Positions 5,250-12,637 of a stretch of 12,637 nucleotides of DNA are shown here, in pieces; the stretch's first letter is position 1; each line of letters opens with the position of its first letter. The stretch is from contig DAOUML010000166.1 of the NCBI GenBank assembly GCA_034411635.1, positions 1 to 12,637 of the forward strand, written 5' to 3'. The notes beneath the pieces are model-generated. The model did not search any database. It was not told the origin of the DNA and saw nothing but the letters and a program-made list of their open reading frames with translations. The position numbers and the translations under genes were made by a program. The DNA is from UBA8950 sp034411635 (GTDB taxonomy: Bacteria > Chloroflexota > Anaerolineae > Anaerolineales > Villigracilaceae).

Positions 5250-6341
5250 CAATGCCCCGGCCAGCACCAGCCAGGTGCTATTAATTTTATGGCGCAGCAG
5301 CACATACAGCGCGGCGGCGGCCAGCAGAAGGGTGAAGGGGTCGGTGAGGGAATTTCCGGCCAGCGAGAGGGTCACAGCCGCCATCAGGCCGAGCGAGGCG
5401 GCGTTAAGGCCGTCGAGCAGGCTGGCGGTCCAGGGTGAGTTGCGCAGTTTGGGAATGAATGGGTTGGCGAGGATGACGAAGAGGTAAGCGGGTAGAAAAA
5501 TGCCCAATGTGGCAACCCACGCGCCTGTCAGCCCAGCGACCAGATAGCCGATGAAGGTGGCCGAGGTGAAGAGCGGGCCGGGCGTTACCTGGCCGATGGC
5601 GATGGCGTCGAGCAATTGCTGGTCGCTGATCCAACCCAGGCGCAGGACGAAGTCGGTGCGCAGGAAGGCGAGCAGCACGTAGCCGCTGCCATATAGCACC
5701 GAGCCGATTTTGAAAAAGGTCCAAAACAGGGTGGATATGCTGAACGGTTGAGCCGCCAGCGCGGGCAGGGTTAGCCCGCCGAGAGGTAGCAAAGCCAGCG
5801 GCGCGGCGCACAATTGATGATAATTCTGAATCAGGCTAACCGCCAACCCGGCCAGCAGCAGCAAGGCGATTTCATTAATTCCCAGGAAATACAGCACCAG
5901 TACGCTGATTCCGCAGGCTGCCAGCAGGCGGGTTTTCATGGCGCGGCGGCCCAAATCCCAAAGCGCCTGGGCGATGATGGCGAGAATAACCGGTTTGACG
6001 CCATACAGGATGGCCCCAATCTGGGGCAAACTGCCAAATTCGACATAGGCCCAGGCGAATGCGGTCACAATCAGGCTGGCGGGGATGATGAAAGCCGCGC
6101 CGCCCAGAAGCAGGCCCGGCCAACCGGCGCGCAGGTAGCCGAGGTGCATAACCATTTCGGTTGAGTTTGGGCCGGGAATGAGTTGGGTTGCGCCGAGCAG
6201 GTCGAGGAAGCGTTGTTCGTCGAGCCATTTACGGCGTTTGACTACTTCGTCATGAAACATGGCAATATGGGCCGCCGGGCCGCCAAAAGCCGTGAAGCCG
6301 AGCCGGGCGAATAAGAGAATGACTTCGAGCAGGTTTTTCAT
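5220..6341 (-). CDS. chrA: Chromate transporter, two-domain CHR family
   Basis: The 373-aa integral membrane protein of the CHR superfamily exports chromate (or related oxyanions) from the cytoplasm. It has the two homologous halves of long-chain ChrA. The N-terminal half carries GFTAFGGPAAHIAMFHDE (15-32), RRKWL and the signature IPGPNSTEM (55-63). The C-terminal half carries KIGSVLYGSGYVL (211-223), the matching VTPGP (252-256) and a LPAYLFV segment. About ten hydrophobic segments are present. Start: the ATG at 6341 puts the protein beginning exactly where the family begins (MKNLLEVILLFARLGFTAFGG); the longer in-frame start at 6416 would run through AT-rich promoter-like sequence and is rejected. 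The gene is transcribed away from the mrp operon across a 119-nt gap and overlaps rnhB tail-to-tail by 30 nt. No chromate regulator (chrB) is adjacent. Confidence 0.93.
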   Translation of the reverse strand: MKNLLEVILLFARLGFTAFGGPAAHIAMFHDEVVKRRKWLDEQRFLDLLGATQLIPGPNSTEMVMHLGYLRAGWPGLLLGGAAFIIPASLIVTAFAWAYVEFGSLPQIGAILYGVKPVILAIIAQALWDLGRRAMKTRLLAACGISVLVLYFLGINEIALLLLAGLAVSLIQNYHQLCAAPLALLPLGGLTLPALAAQPFSISTLFWTFFKIGSVLYGSGYVLLAFLRTDFVLRLGWISDQQLLDAIAIGQVTPGPLFTSATFIGYLVAGLTGAWVATLGIFLPAYLFVILANPFIPKLRNSPWTASLLDGLNAASLGLMAAVTLSLAGNSLTDPFTLLLAAAALYVLLRHKINSTWLVLAGALLGVLVDFVF

Positions 6342-6388
6342 AGAAGATACATTTCCAGCGGAACGCGCGTGAACGAAGTTGGTTATAT

Positions 6389-6394
6389 AGTATA
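6389..6394 (-). promoter_or_regulatory. chrA: Possible -10 box of chrA
   Basis: On the minus strand this reads TATACT, with a further AT-rich TATAAC just downstream at 6382-6387. It lies about 50 nt before the chrA ATG. No good -35 is visible, so this rests on base composition and position only. Confidence 0.25.
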
Positions 6395-6444
6395 AGAACC
6401 CCATTAAACTACCCATTGGGATAAGGTTTATTTTCTCACAATTT

Positions 6445-6453
6445 TGTTACAAT
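6445..6453 (+). promoter_or_regulatory. Extended -10 promoter of the mrp operon, possibly giving a leaderless mRNA
   Basis: TG-T-TACAAT at 6445-6453 is an extended -10 element. Transcription would start around 6460-6461, at or next to the mrpAB ATG at 6461. No Shine-Dalgarno is visible before that ATG, as expected for a leaderless transcript. A good -35 is absent, which extended -10 promoters tolerate. Confidence 0.45.
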
Positions 6454-6460
6454 CTTTGTC

Positions 6461-9412
6461 ATGTTGCCAATTTTAATGATCCCCTTTCTGATTCTCACTT
6501 TTGCCATTGTTCTGGCTTTATTTTTTTCCTTGCCAAAATTCAATGCCCGGTTAACTACCGAGCAATTGGGTTGGATCCTGGCGCTTTTTCCGGCGGTAGC
6601 CTTTGTCAGCATTTTGCTGGCTTACATGGGCAAGCCTGAAGGTGAAGCCCTGATTTTTAGCATTCCCTGGATTCCCTCGCTGGGTATTTCTTTTTCGTTT
6701 TATCTGGATGGCTTGAGCGCGCTGTTTGGACTGATTATCACTGGCATTGGCGCGCTGGTGGTATTGTATGCCGGGTATTATTTTCATGGTGATTCTACCT
6801 CCTGGCGGTTTCAAGCCTATACCCTGATTTTTATGTCGGCCATGCTCGGCGTGGTGCTGGCGGGCGACCTGATTACCCTGTTTCTGTTCTGGGAAGGGAC
6901 GAGCATCTCTTCCTTTCTGTTGATTGGTTACAAATATAAAGACGAAGCCGCCCGCAAAGGCGCGTTCAAGTCGCTGTTTATTACCGGTGGCGGCGGAATA
7001 GCGCTTTTGGCGGGTTTTGTTTTTATCATGGTCATTACCGGCGCGTCAGACTTTGCAACGATTTTTGCCAGCGGTGACGCGCTGCGCAATAGTTCGCTTT
7101 ACCCGGCATTTTTCGCGTTGATTGCGCTGGGCGCGTTTGCCAAGAGCGCCCAGGTTCCGGCCCATATCTGGCTGCCGGAGGCCATGTCGGCCCCTACGCC
7201 GGCCAGCGCTTTCCTGCACTCGGCCACGATGGTCAAGGCGGGCATCTATCTGCTGGCGCGTTTGAACCCGGCATTGGGCGACAACGACATCTGGTTTTGG
7301 ACCCTGGCCCTGTTCGGTTTCGCCACGATGTTAACCGGGGCTTATCTTGGCCTGAAACAAAATGACCTGAAAGCCTTGCTGGCCTATTCAACGATTTCAC
7401 AGTTGGGCGTTTTGGTTGCGCTGATTGGCCTGGGCAACGAATATGCCTATAAAGCCCTGGTGGTTGGCATCCTGGCGCATGCCCTGTATAAATCGTCCCT
7501 GTTTATGTCGGCGGGCATCATCGACCACGAAACCGGAACCCGCGATTTGCGGCGTTTGGGCGGGTTGCGCAAGCAAATGCCGATTTTGTTCGTTTTGATG
7601 TTAATTCCCGCGCTCTCAATGGCCGGATTGCCGCCCCTGTTTGGGTTTCTCGCCAAAGAGACCCTGTTGGCAGCGGTGATTGATACCACCCTGCCGATTG
7701 GCAGCGAGTTCTTCTTTGCGCTGGCAAGCGTGCTGGCGGGTATTATGTTGCTGGCCCAATCGGGTTTGCTCATTCGCGGCACCTTCCTCGGCAAACCGGC
7801 AGACCCCAAACATCCGCCGCGCGGCCACGACCCTGCCTGGGGCTTCTGGCTGGCTCCGGCCATCCCGGCCTTGCTTTCGTTGTCGATCATCTTTCTGCAA
7901 CAGGCCGAGTTTATGATTAATTTCCTGGCCGATGCCGCGCGCGCATCTTATGGCGAGAAGGTCAAAGTTTCATTGGCCCTGTGGCATGGTTTTAATACGC
8001 CGCTAATTCTTTCGCTCATTGCCATTTCGCTTGGCTCGCTGCTTTTCTGGCAGTTGACCCGCCTGCGGCCAGTTCTCGCTTCCATTTTGCCAAATTTCAG
8101 CGCCAATGCGCTTTACGATGCCACCCTGGCCTTCATCGACCGCGGCGCGCGCGAGGCCACCCTGCTCCAGCGCGGACAAATTCGCTTTTATCTGGGCGTG
8201 ATGCTGATGACGACTCTGGCGATTGTGCTGGTTTTTGGCGGCGTGCCTCTGCAAGCCCTGTCTGCGGAGGGTGCTTTGGCCCTGCCTGAAGCCAACTGGG
8301 TGTTTACTTTTTTGCGGGTCTTTTCGCTTCTGGTGGCAGTTGGCGCGACTTTGGTTAGCGTGTTGATTTTGCGCGATTTGCACGCCATTATTGGGTTTGG
8401 CGTTTCCGGGCTGGCGGTGGGAGCCTGGATGGCGCTTGAACCGGCGCCAGATGTGGCCCTCGTTCAGGTGGTGGTCGACATTTTTGCAACGATTGTCCTG
8501 GTGCTAACCCTGACCATCATCCCGCGCAAATTGCGTCTGAAAGCCCAGGAATTTACCTACAAAGACACTCGGGTTGGCCTGACCCGCGATATTCTGATTT
8601 CGCTCACGCTGGGCGTCGTGGTGTTTGTGGTTTCTTTCGCCGCTTTGGAATCCCGCCCTCGTATAAGCCCGGCCTCGTTGTATTACGAAGAAAATGCCAA
8701 AAAACTGGCGAATGCAACCGATATGGTTGGCGCAATTTTGATTGATTTTCGTGGCCTCGATACCCTGCTCGAGGTGCTGGTCTTTGGCCTGGCCGCGTTG
8801 GGCATCTACACCATCATGCACTACACTGTGCGCAAGGCTGGCAAGGATGAACAAGGCGAACCGGAGGAAGTCCTTAATCCGCCGGGCCAACCCACCGGCT
8901 CATTTGGCCTGCCGACTTCACCGTTTCTGCATTTGTTGGCATACGCGCTTTTGCCCCTGGCCCTCATTCTGGCGGCAACGCATATTGTCTACGGTCACGA
9001 CCAGCCCGGCGATGGTTTTACCGCTGGCATTATCATCAGCCTCGGAATTGCCAGTTGGTACATCATTTTTGGCTATAACGCCATCAAAGCCCGGCTCACC
9101 TGGCTGAAACCGGTGCGTCTGATTGCCTATGGGCTGGGCCTGGGCTTGCTCAACACCTTGCCGGGTTATCTTTTGGGCAACGGACAAGGCGCGCAACTGC
9201 GCGGCTTTTTCGCCCCGGTTGATTATGGCGCTTTGCTCGGAATCACCGATTTTCTGCCAACTGGCGTGGTGCTGGGCAATGGGGTGATTTTTGAGTTGGC
9301 GATTTGTCTGGTTGTGTTGGGCGCTTCGGTGCTGGTTCTCGATAATCTTGGGCACCCGGCTGAAAAAGATGTCCAGAGCGACAGGTTGCTCAAAGAAATC
9401 GGTCAGGAATAG
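6461..9412 (+). CDS. mrpA: Mrp-type cation/proton antiporter, fused subunits A and B
   Basis: The 983-aa polytopic protein is the largest subunit of the Mrp/Mnh/Pha antiporter, which exchanges Na+ (or K+) for H+ across the cytoplasmic membrane. Residues ~1-500 form the NuoL-like proton channel. They contain FWEGTSISSFLLIG with Glu145 on TM5, FAKSAQVPAHIWLPEAM with Lys228, FLHSATMVKAGIYL (His253, Lys259), Lys304 in NDLKALLAYS and Lys399 in FLAKE: the charged relay expected of complex I-like antiporter modules. Residues ~620-690 match the MbhD-like domain (DLHAIIGFGVSGL, VQVVVDIFATIVLV), ~715-790 the MbhE-like domain, and ~819-963 an MnhB-type domain (YGHDQPGDGFTAGII). MrpA alone is usually ~770-800 aa; the extra ~180 are subunit B fused on, as in several group 2-type systems, and no separate mrpB follows. 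The first ATG is chosen; ATG 6476 is an in-frame alternative. Confidence 0.95.
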   Translation: MLPILMIPFLILTFAIVLALFFSLPKFNARLTTEQLGWILALFPAVAFVSILLAYMGKPEGEALIFSIPWIPSLGISFSFYLDGLSALFGLIITGIGALVVLYAGYYFHGDSTSWRFQAYTLIFMSAMLGVVLAGDLITLFLFWEGTSISSFLLIGYKYKDEAARKGAFKSLFITGGGGIALLAGFVFIMVITGASDFATIFASGDALRNSSLYPAFFALIALGAFAKSAQVPAHIWLPEAMSAPTPASAFLHSATMVKAGIYLLARLNPALGDNDIWFWTLALFGFATMLTGAYLGLKQNDLKALLAYSTISQLGVLVALIGLGNEYAYKALVVGILAHALYKSSLFMSAGIIDHETGTRDLRRLGGLRKQMPILFVLMLIPALSMAGLPPLFGFLAKETLLAAVIDTTLPIGSEFFFALASVLAGIMLLAQSGLLIRGTFLGKPADPKHPPRGHDPAWGFWLAPAIPALLSLSIIFLQQAEFMINFLADAARASYGEKVKVSLALWHGFNTPLILSLIAISLGSLLFWQLTRLRPVLASILPNFSANALYDATLAFIDRGAREATLLQRGQIRFYLGVMLMTTLAIVLVFGGVPLQALSAEGALALPEANWVFTFLRVFSLLVAVGATLVSVLILRDLHAIIGFGVSGLAVGAWMALEPAPDVALVQVVVDIFATIVLVLTLTIIPRKLRLKAQEFTYKDTRVGLTRDILISLTLGVVVFVVSFAALESRPRISPASLYYEENAKKLANATDMVGAILIDFRGLDTLLEVLVFGLAALGIYTIMHYTVRKAGKDEQGEPEEVLNPPGQPTGSFGLPTSPFLHLLAYALLPLALILAATHIVYGHDQPGDGFTAGIIISLGIASWYIIFGYNAIKARLTWLKPVRLIAYGLGLGLLNTLPGYLLGNGQGAQLRGFFAPVDYGALLGITDFLPTGVVLGNGVIFELAICLVVLGASVLVLDNLGHPAEKDVQSDRLLKEIGQE

Positions 9413-9437
9413 CGTTCGCAATGAATGGATGGAAACC

Positions 9438-9773
9438 ATGTTAAATCTTTTTACTGCTTTTGCCATTGGCTTAATGTTCGCGATAGGAATTTTCCAACTG
9501 ATGCGCCGCAATGTGATTCGCGTGGCGATTGGGCTCATTATCCTCACCAATGCCGTCAATATGTTCCTGCTAACCACCGGCGCGTATGATGGCCTGGCAG
9601 TGGCCTACGCGGGTGGTGCAGGGCAGATCAGTGACCCGCTCCCCCAGGCCCTGGTGCTGACCGCCATCGTGATTGGGGTTGGTTTCTTCGCCTTCAGCCT
9701 TAGTTTGCTGTATGTGATCGGATTCCGCTACAAAACCAGCGACTCTGACCGGGTGGAAGGATTGCGCTACTAA
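9438..9773 (+). CDS. mrpC: Mrp antiporter subunit C (NuoK-like)
   Basis: The 111-aa NuoK-like subunit has three membrane helices: MLNLFTAFAIGLMFAIGIFQL, then VIRVAIGLIILTNAVNMFLL and PLPQALVLTAIVIGVGFFAF. The second matches the MrpC consensus of an RxxIGLxLLxNAVNL helix, and the PLPQALVLTAIVI stretch is the family signature. Length is normal. The start ATG 9438 is favoured because GGATGG (9427-9432) lies 5 nt upstream and the distance to the RRN boundary fits the family; ATG 9429 in the same frame would add three residues. It begins 25 nt after mrpAB, and its stop shares one base with the mrpD start (TAATG), indicating coupling. Confidence 0.95.
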   Translation: MLNLFTAFAIGLMFAIGIFQLMRRNVIRVAIGLIILTNAVNMFLLTTGAYDGLAVAYAGGAGQISDPLPQALVLTAIVIGVGFFAFSLSLLYVIGFRYKTSDSDRVEGLRY

Positions 9774-11275
9774 TGGACTGGCTCATTCTGCCTCCACTGC
9801 TGACAATTTTGGCGGGTATTGTTGTCACCCTGTTGACCCACAACCACCGCCGACTGCAATCCGGACTCGCGTTGACCTTCATGCTCACCGCGCTGGGATT
9901 TTCGCTGGCCCTCGCCTGGCAGGTCTTTTTCGTAGGAGAAACCCTGGTGCTACAATCTGGCCTGTGGCCCGCTCCGGCAGGCATCACCCTGGTTGCCGAC
10001 CCGTTGGCCGTTTTTATGCTGGTGATGACCCATCTGGTCATTTCTGGCGGCATTTTATACGCCACCGGTACGATTGAGAAAGTTGCCAAATACCCGGCCT
10101 TTTTCCCGGTTTTTCTTGGCCTGGCAACCGGCATGACCGGTGCCTTCCTGACCGGTGACTTGTTCAACCTGTTTGTCTTTGCCGAACTCATCGTCATCAG
10201 CGGCGCGGTATTGACCGGCATGGCCGACGACAAGTATGGCGTTGAGGCTTCTTACAAGTATTTGCTGATCAGCACGGTGAGTGGTCTGCTCTTTTTGCTG
10301 GGCATCGGCTCGCTGTACGCGGTCTATAGCACCCTGAACCTGGCCGAACTGGCTGTCGCGATTAACGCCGCCCCCTCCATTCCGCCGCTGGCCCTGGCCG
10401 GGTTGGCTTTTCTAACCTCCACCTTTTTGGTCAAGAGCGCGGGATTTGCCTTTCACTTCTGGCAGCCTGATTTTCACACCGCCGCCCCAACCCCGGTTCA
10501 TGCTGTTTTGTCTTCGGTGGTGGTCAAGGTCGGTATTTACGCCTTTTTCCGCCTGACCCTGATGCTTTTTCCTGCCTTCGAGATGCTCAATACCCTGCTG
10601 GTTATTTTGGGCGTTCTCGGCGTCATTTATGGCGGATTGGGCGCGGCAGGCACTTACAGCGTCAAACGCATGCTGGCCTACTCGACCATGAGCCAACTCG
10701 GATTTATCATGGTGGCAATTGGCTGGGGAACGCCGCTGGCCCTGATTGGCGCGCTGGTCTTTTCTTTCAATCACTCCCTGGCAAAAGCCGCCATGTTGAT
10801 GATGGCCGGCGCGATGGCAAGCCGCACCCCGAACAAGGATGCCTCGTTTTCGGCGGTAGTTGGGGTGGGCAAACTTAGCCCGGCGGCGGGGATTCTCTTC
10901 CTCTTGGGCGGCATGGCCCTGGCGGGCATTCCGCCGCTGAATGGATTTGTCAGTAAATTGCTGATATTCTGGAGTGGCGTCGAGGCCGGGCAATATCTGC
11001 CGTTGGCGATCATTGGCGTTGCCAGTATTGTCACTCTGGTTTATGTGGTGCGGGCATTTATGAAAATCTGGTTTGAACCCAACCCGGAGGCCAAGCCGAA
11101 GCAGGGCGACCGCCTGGTTGCTCCAACCATCCTGATTGCGTTGTGCCTTGTGCTGGGCATCTGGAGCGAACCGCTGGTAAACGCTGCTACGCTGGTGGTC
11201 GAAAACTTGAATCAATCGACAATCTATATTGATGCCGTTACCGCTGCCCAAATCTTGTCGCATTTGGCAAAGTAA
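9773..11275 (+). CDS. mrpD: Mrp antiporter subunit D (NuoN/NuoM-like)
   Basis: The 500-aa second antiporter-like subunit has about 14 membrane helices. Conserved ionisable residues in helices are visible: Glu138 in LFVFAELIVISG (the residue equivalent to the essential TM5 glutamate of Bacillus MrpD), Lys221 in FLVKSAGFAFHFW, Lys252 in SSVVVKVGIYAFFRL, His334 and Lys338 in SFNHSLAKAAMLM. The HTAAPTPVHAVLSS stretch distinguishes MrpD from NADH dehydrogenase subunits when seen with the subunit E, F and G genes that follow. Start codon and preceding stop overlap as TAATG. It is followed 11 nt later by mrpE. Length is typical. Confidence 0.95.
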   Translation: MDWLILPPLLTILAGIVVTLLTHNHRRLQSGLALTFMLTALGFSLALAWQVFFVGETLVLQSGLWPAPAGITLVADPLAVFMLVMTHLVISGGILYATGTIEKVAKYPAFFPVFLGLATGMTGAFLTGDLFNLFVFAELIVISGAVLTGMADDKYGVEASYKYLLISTVSGLLFLLGIGSLYAVYSTLNLAELAVAINAAPSIPPLALAGLAFLTSTFLVKSAGFAFHFWQPDFHTAAPTPVHAVLSSVVVKVGIYAFFRLTLMLFPAFEMLNTLLVILGVLGVIYGGLGAAGTYSVKRMLAYSTMSQLGFIMVAIGWGTPLALIGALVFSFNHSLAKAAMLMMAGAMASRTPNKDASFSAVVGVGKLSPAAGILFLLGGMALAGIPPLNGFVSKLLIFWSGVEAGQYLPLAIIGVASIVTLVYVVRAFMKIWFEPNPEAKPKQGDRLVAPTILIALCLVLGIWSEPLVNAATLVVENLNQSTIYIDAVTAAQILSHLAK

Positions 11276-11286
11276 GGAACTTCACC

Positions 11287-11778
11287 ATGAAATACCGACT
11301 TCAACTTGCCCTGCCATTATGGCTGATTTACATGGCGCTCACCCAGAAAACCTGGCAGAATATTCTGCCCAATCTTGTTTTTGGCGCATTGATCGCCTTT
11401 CTGGTAAGTTCTTTGTTTCCACCGCGTTCTCGTCCCTTTGACTGGTCGGGCGTAATTCCGTTTTTGATTGGCTTGTTGCAATATGCCTGGCTGGTGATTG
11501 TGGATATGTTCAAAAGCGCGTATAACGTTGCCCGCATTGTGCTGGATCCCAAACTTCCCATTCGCCCCGGCATTATCGCCATCAAGACCGGTTGCGCAAG
11601 TGAACTTGCCACTGCCCTGAGCGCCCACGCCATTACCCTGACCCCCGGCGAAATGGTGGTCGCCATTGGCGAAGATGGTGTCCTCTACACCCATACCCTT
11701 GATCTTGTTCGCTCACAGGCGCACGCGGAAGACGCCCAGGAATTGCGCCGCAATCTATTGAGCAAACTCGTCTCCTGA
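11287..11778 (+). CDS. mrpE: Mrp antiporter subunit E
   Basis: The 163-aa MrpE has N-terminal membrane helices (about 6-19 and 27-44), a further helix around the LLQYAWLVIVDMF segment (62-74), then a cytoplasmic domain. The family signature is VARIVLDPKLPIRPGIIAI followed by TLTPGEMVVAIGEDGVLYTH, close to the consensus of this subunit (usually ~155-165 aa). MrpE is specific to Mrp complexes and absent from complex I, so it confirms the identity of the operon. AGGA-like purines (AAGGAA at about 11274-11279) precede the ATG. It is needed for assembly or ion transport in studied systems. Confidence 0.95.
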   Translation: MKYRLQLALPLWLIYMALTQKTWQNILPNLVFGALIAFLVSSLFPPRSRPFDWSGVIPFLIGLLQYAWLVIVDMFKSAYNVARIVLDPKLPIRPGIIAIKTGCASELATALSAHAITLTPGEMVVAIGEDGVLYTHTLDLVRSQAHAEDAQELRRNLLSKLVS

Positions 11779-11800
11779 TACAGAATTGAGCAAGCAACCG

Positions 11801-12139
11801 ATGGACGCATTTTTACACCAGTTTGACCAAGTATTAACCCAAATTTTTATCTGGGTTGCCTTCGCAGGCCTGGTACTTCACGCCTTTTTTCTCATGCGGG
11901 CCGCCTGGCGCACCTGGCGCGGCGAAAACAGTTTCGACCGACTCATTGGCCTCGACCTGACCAGCGTGCTTTTGTTTTGTATTCTGGTAATTTTTGCCAT
12001 GTTGAGCGAACTTTATCCTGCCCTGGCTGGCAATGTTGACAACGCCATCTTTGTCGATGTTGGCCTGGGCTTGGTGGCCGTCAGTTACCTGGCGACCATT
12101 GCCCTGGCAAAATACATCATTGACCACAGGACTTTCTAA
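11801..12139 (+). CDS. mrpF: Mrp antiporter subunit F
   Basis: The 112-aa product has three membrane helices. The FDRLIGLDLTSVLLFCILVI segment (about 45-64) is the classic MrpF D-R-x-x-x-L-D-x-x-S motif, and FVDVGLGLVAVSYLATIALAKYI is the closing helix with its usual small-residue pattern. It is slightly longer than typical MrpF (~90-95 aa) owing to an N-terminal extension of about 15 residues. The start ATG 11801 is preferred; a TTG at 11786 in the same frame would add five residues, and neither has a good Shine-Dalgarno. Its stop TAA abuts the mrpG ATG with no gap. Confidence 0.92.
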   Translation: MDAFLHQFDQVLTQIFIWVAFAGLVLHAFFLMRAAWRTWRGENSFDRLIGLDLTSVLLFCILVIFAMLSELYPALAGNVDNAIFVDVGLGLVAVSYLATIALAKYIIDHRTF

Positions 12140-12508
12140 ATGGATGTTCAATTGTTTTTTTCTGTGATGGCAAAACTGGCTGCTCTTCTTCTGCTCATTT
12201 TTGGCATCATCTTTTCTTCGCTGGGCATGTTGGGCGTTTATCGTTTGCCCGATGTCTATACCCGCTTGCACGCCACCGGCAAAATCTCTGCATTTGGCGC
12301 GGTGATGATTTTGAGCGCTGGCGCTTTGCTTTTGCCGGGTCTGACCCTGATTAAGGGCCTGGTCATCATCGTCTTTCTCTTGCTGGCCTCGCCGGTGGTC
12401 GCCCACACCATCTCGTCCGCTGCCTACAAAACCGGCCTGCCCCTGGCCCAAGCCACCCGCGATGATTTGGCAAAAGTCCTTCCACGCGGCAAAGGGAAGG
12501 ATGTTTGA
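12140..12508 (+). CDS. mrpG: Mrp antiporter subunit G
   Basis: The 122-aa subunit has three membrane helices and the MrpG hallmark GMLGVYRLPDVYTRLHATGKI (about 29-49), followed by SAFGAVMILSAGALLL and LASPVVAHTISSAAY. Length is normal for the family (100-130 aa). The ATG directly follows the mrpF stop, so translation is probably coupled. It is the last gene of the operon. No hairpin plus T-run terminator is visible within 60 nt after the stop. Confidence 0.95.
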   Translation: MDVQLFFSVMAKLAALLLLIFGIIFSSLGMLGVYRLPDVYTRLHATGKISAFGAVMILSAGALLLPGLTLIKGLVIIVFLLLASPVVAHTISSAAYKTGLPLAQATRDDLAKVLPRGKGKDV

Positions 12509-12540
12509 GATAATTTAAGTTTTTAAGAATTTCGCCAGAT

Positions 12541-12553
12541 TCTCAATTTGAGA
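12541..12553. repeat. Short AT-rich palindrome after mrpG
   Basis: TCTCAA at 12541-12546 and TTGAGA at 12548-12553 are inverted repeats around a single T. It is small, with no T-run after it; it could be a weak termination or protein-binding site, or mean nothing. Confidence 0.25.
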
Positions 12554-12575
12554 TTAGACGACTTGCTATAAATAG

Positions 12576-12612
12576 GTAGCGCCGCCTTTAGGCGGCGAAT
12601 CGCAGGCTACGG
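12576..12612. repeat. Palindromic element at the right edge, similar in plan to the MITE modules
   Basis: CGCCGCC 12580-12586 pairs with GGCGGCG 12591-12597 across a TTTA loop, enclosed by GTAGC 12576-12580 and GCTAC 12608-12612. The arrangement (GTAG followed at once by a perfect hairpin with an AT loop) is the same as in the element at 248-360, though the stem sequence differs. The window ends 25 nt later, so its full extent and any target duplication cannot be seen. Confidence 0.5.
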
Positions 12613-12637
12613 AGTGCTGTGCAAAGCCCGCGTTACA

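Noticed and set aside
6381..6400. A possible operator dyad (GGTT...AACC) in the chrA/mrp gap
   Set aside because: Only about half of the positions pair across the centre, and the core is simple AT-rich sequence.
6461..12508. Respiratory complex I (nuo) or formate hydrogenlyase-type operon
   Set aside because: NuoL-, NuoK- and NuoN/M-like subunits are shared, but the MrpE, MrpF and MrpG signatures and the absence of Fe-S, flavin or hydrogenase subunits identify a Mrp antiporter.
12509..12540. Intrinsic terminator for the mrp operon
   Set aside because: Only direct TTTAAG repeats are seen; there is no GC-rich stem with a T-run.

Overview
This 12.6 kb window looks like bacterial chromosome of moderately high GC. 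My best guess for the source is a member of Chloroflexota (Anaerolineae-like). That rests only on protein style, an Mrp subunit A fused to B, a NERD-like membrane protein, and the repeat style. No rRNA or tRNA is present to test it.

Left part, 1-1674 (accessory). The tail of one gene is followed by a 113-bp MITE-like element (248-360) with perfect 12-bp terminal inverted repeats and an 8-bp target-site duplication. Next is an AT-rich HNH-endonuclease gene (417-1076) that is cut short by one in-frame TAA; its family-like C-terminus continues in the same frame to 1181. From 1182 to 1674 there is no gene. That stretch holds two 90-bp copies of a multi-hairpin repeat with a compensatory base-pair change, an 8-bp tandem repeat, and a promoter for the next gene.

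Middle part, 1675-6341. A transglutaminase-like protein gene stands alone and ends at a strong intrinsic terminator. A four-gene operon follows, with a perfect TATAAT box upstream: a 98-aa unknown, a membrane-anchored degenerate NERD-like protein, a GT2 glycosyltransferase of the dolichyl-phosphate glucosyltransferase type, and RNase HII (rnhB). The last two junctions are 8-nt start/stop overlaps. rnhB runs 30 nt into the end of the convergent chromate-transporter gene chrA.

Right part, 6461-12508. A complete Mrp/Mnh/Pha-type multisubunit cation/proton antiporter operon is transcribed divergently from chrA: fused mrpAB, then mrpC, D, E, F and G in canonical order with tight spacing. The products should assemble into one membrane complex that exchanges Na+ (or K+) for H+. 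The operon may be read from a leaderless mRNA, because an extended -10 box sits 7 nt before the ATG and no Shine-Dalgarno is visible. The window closes with another palindromic element resembling the modules of the left-hand MITE.

No clearly new multi-gene system is evident. The most unusual material is the repeat-rich accessory region, the interrupted nuclease, and the NERD-like protein that has lost its catalytic signature.
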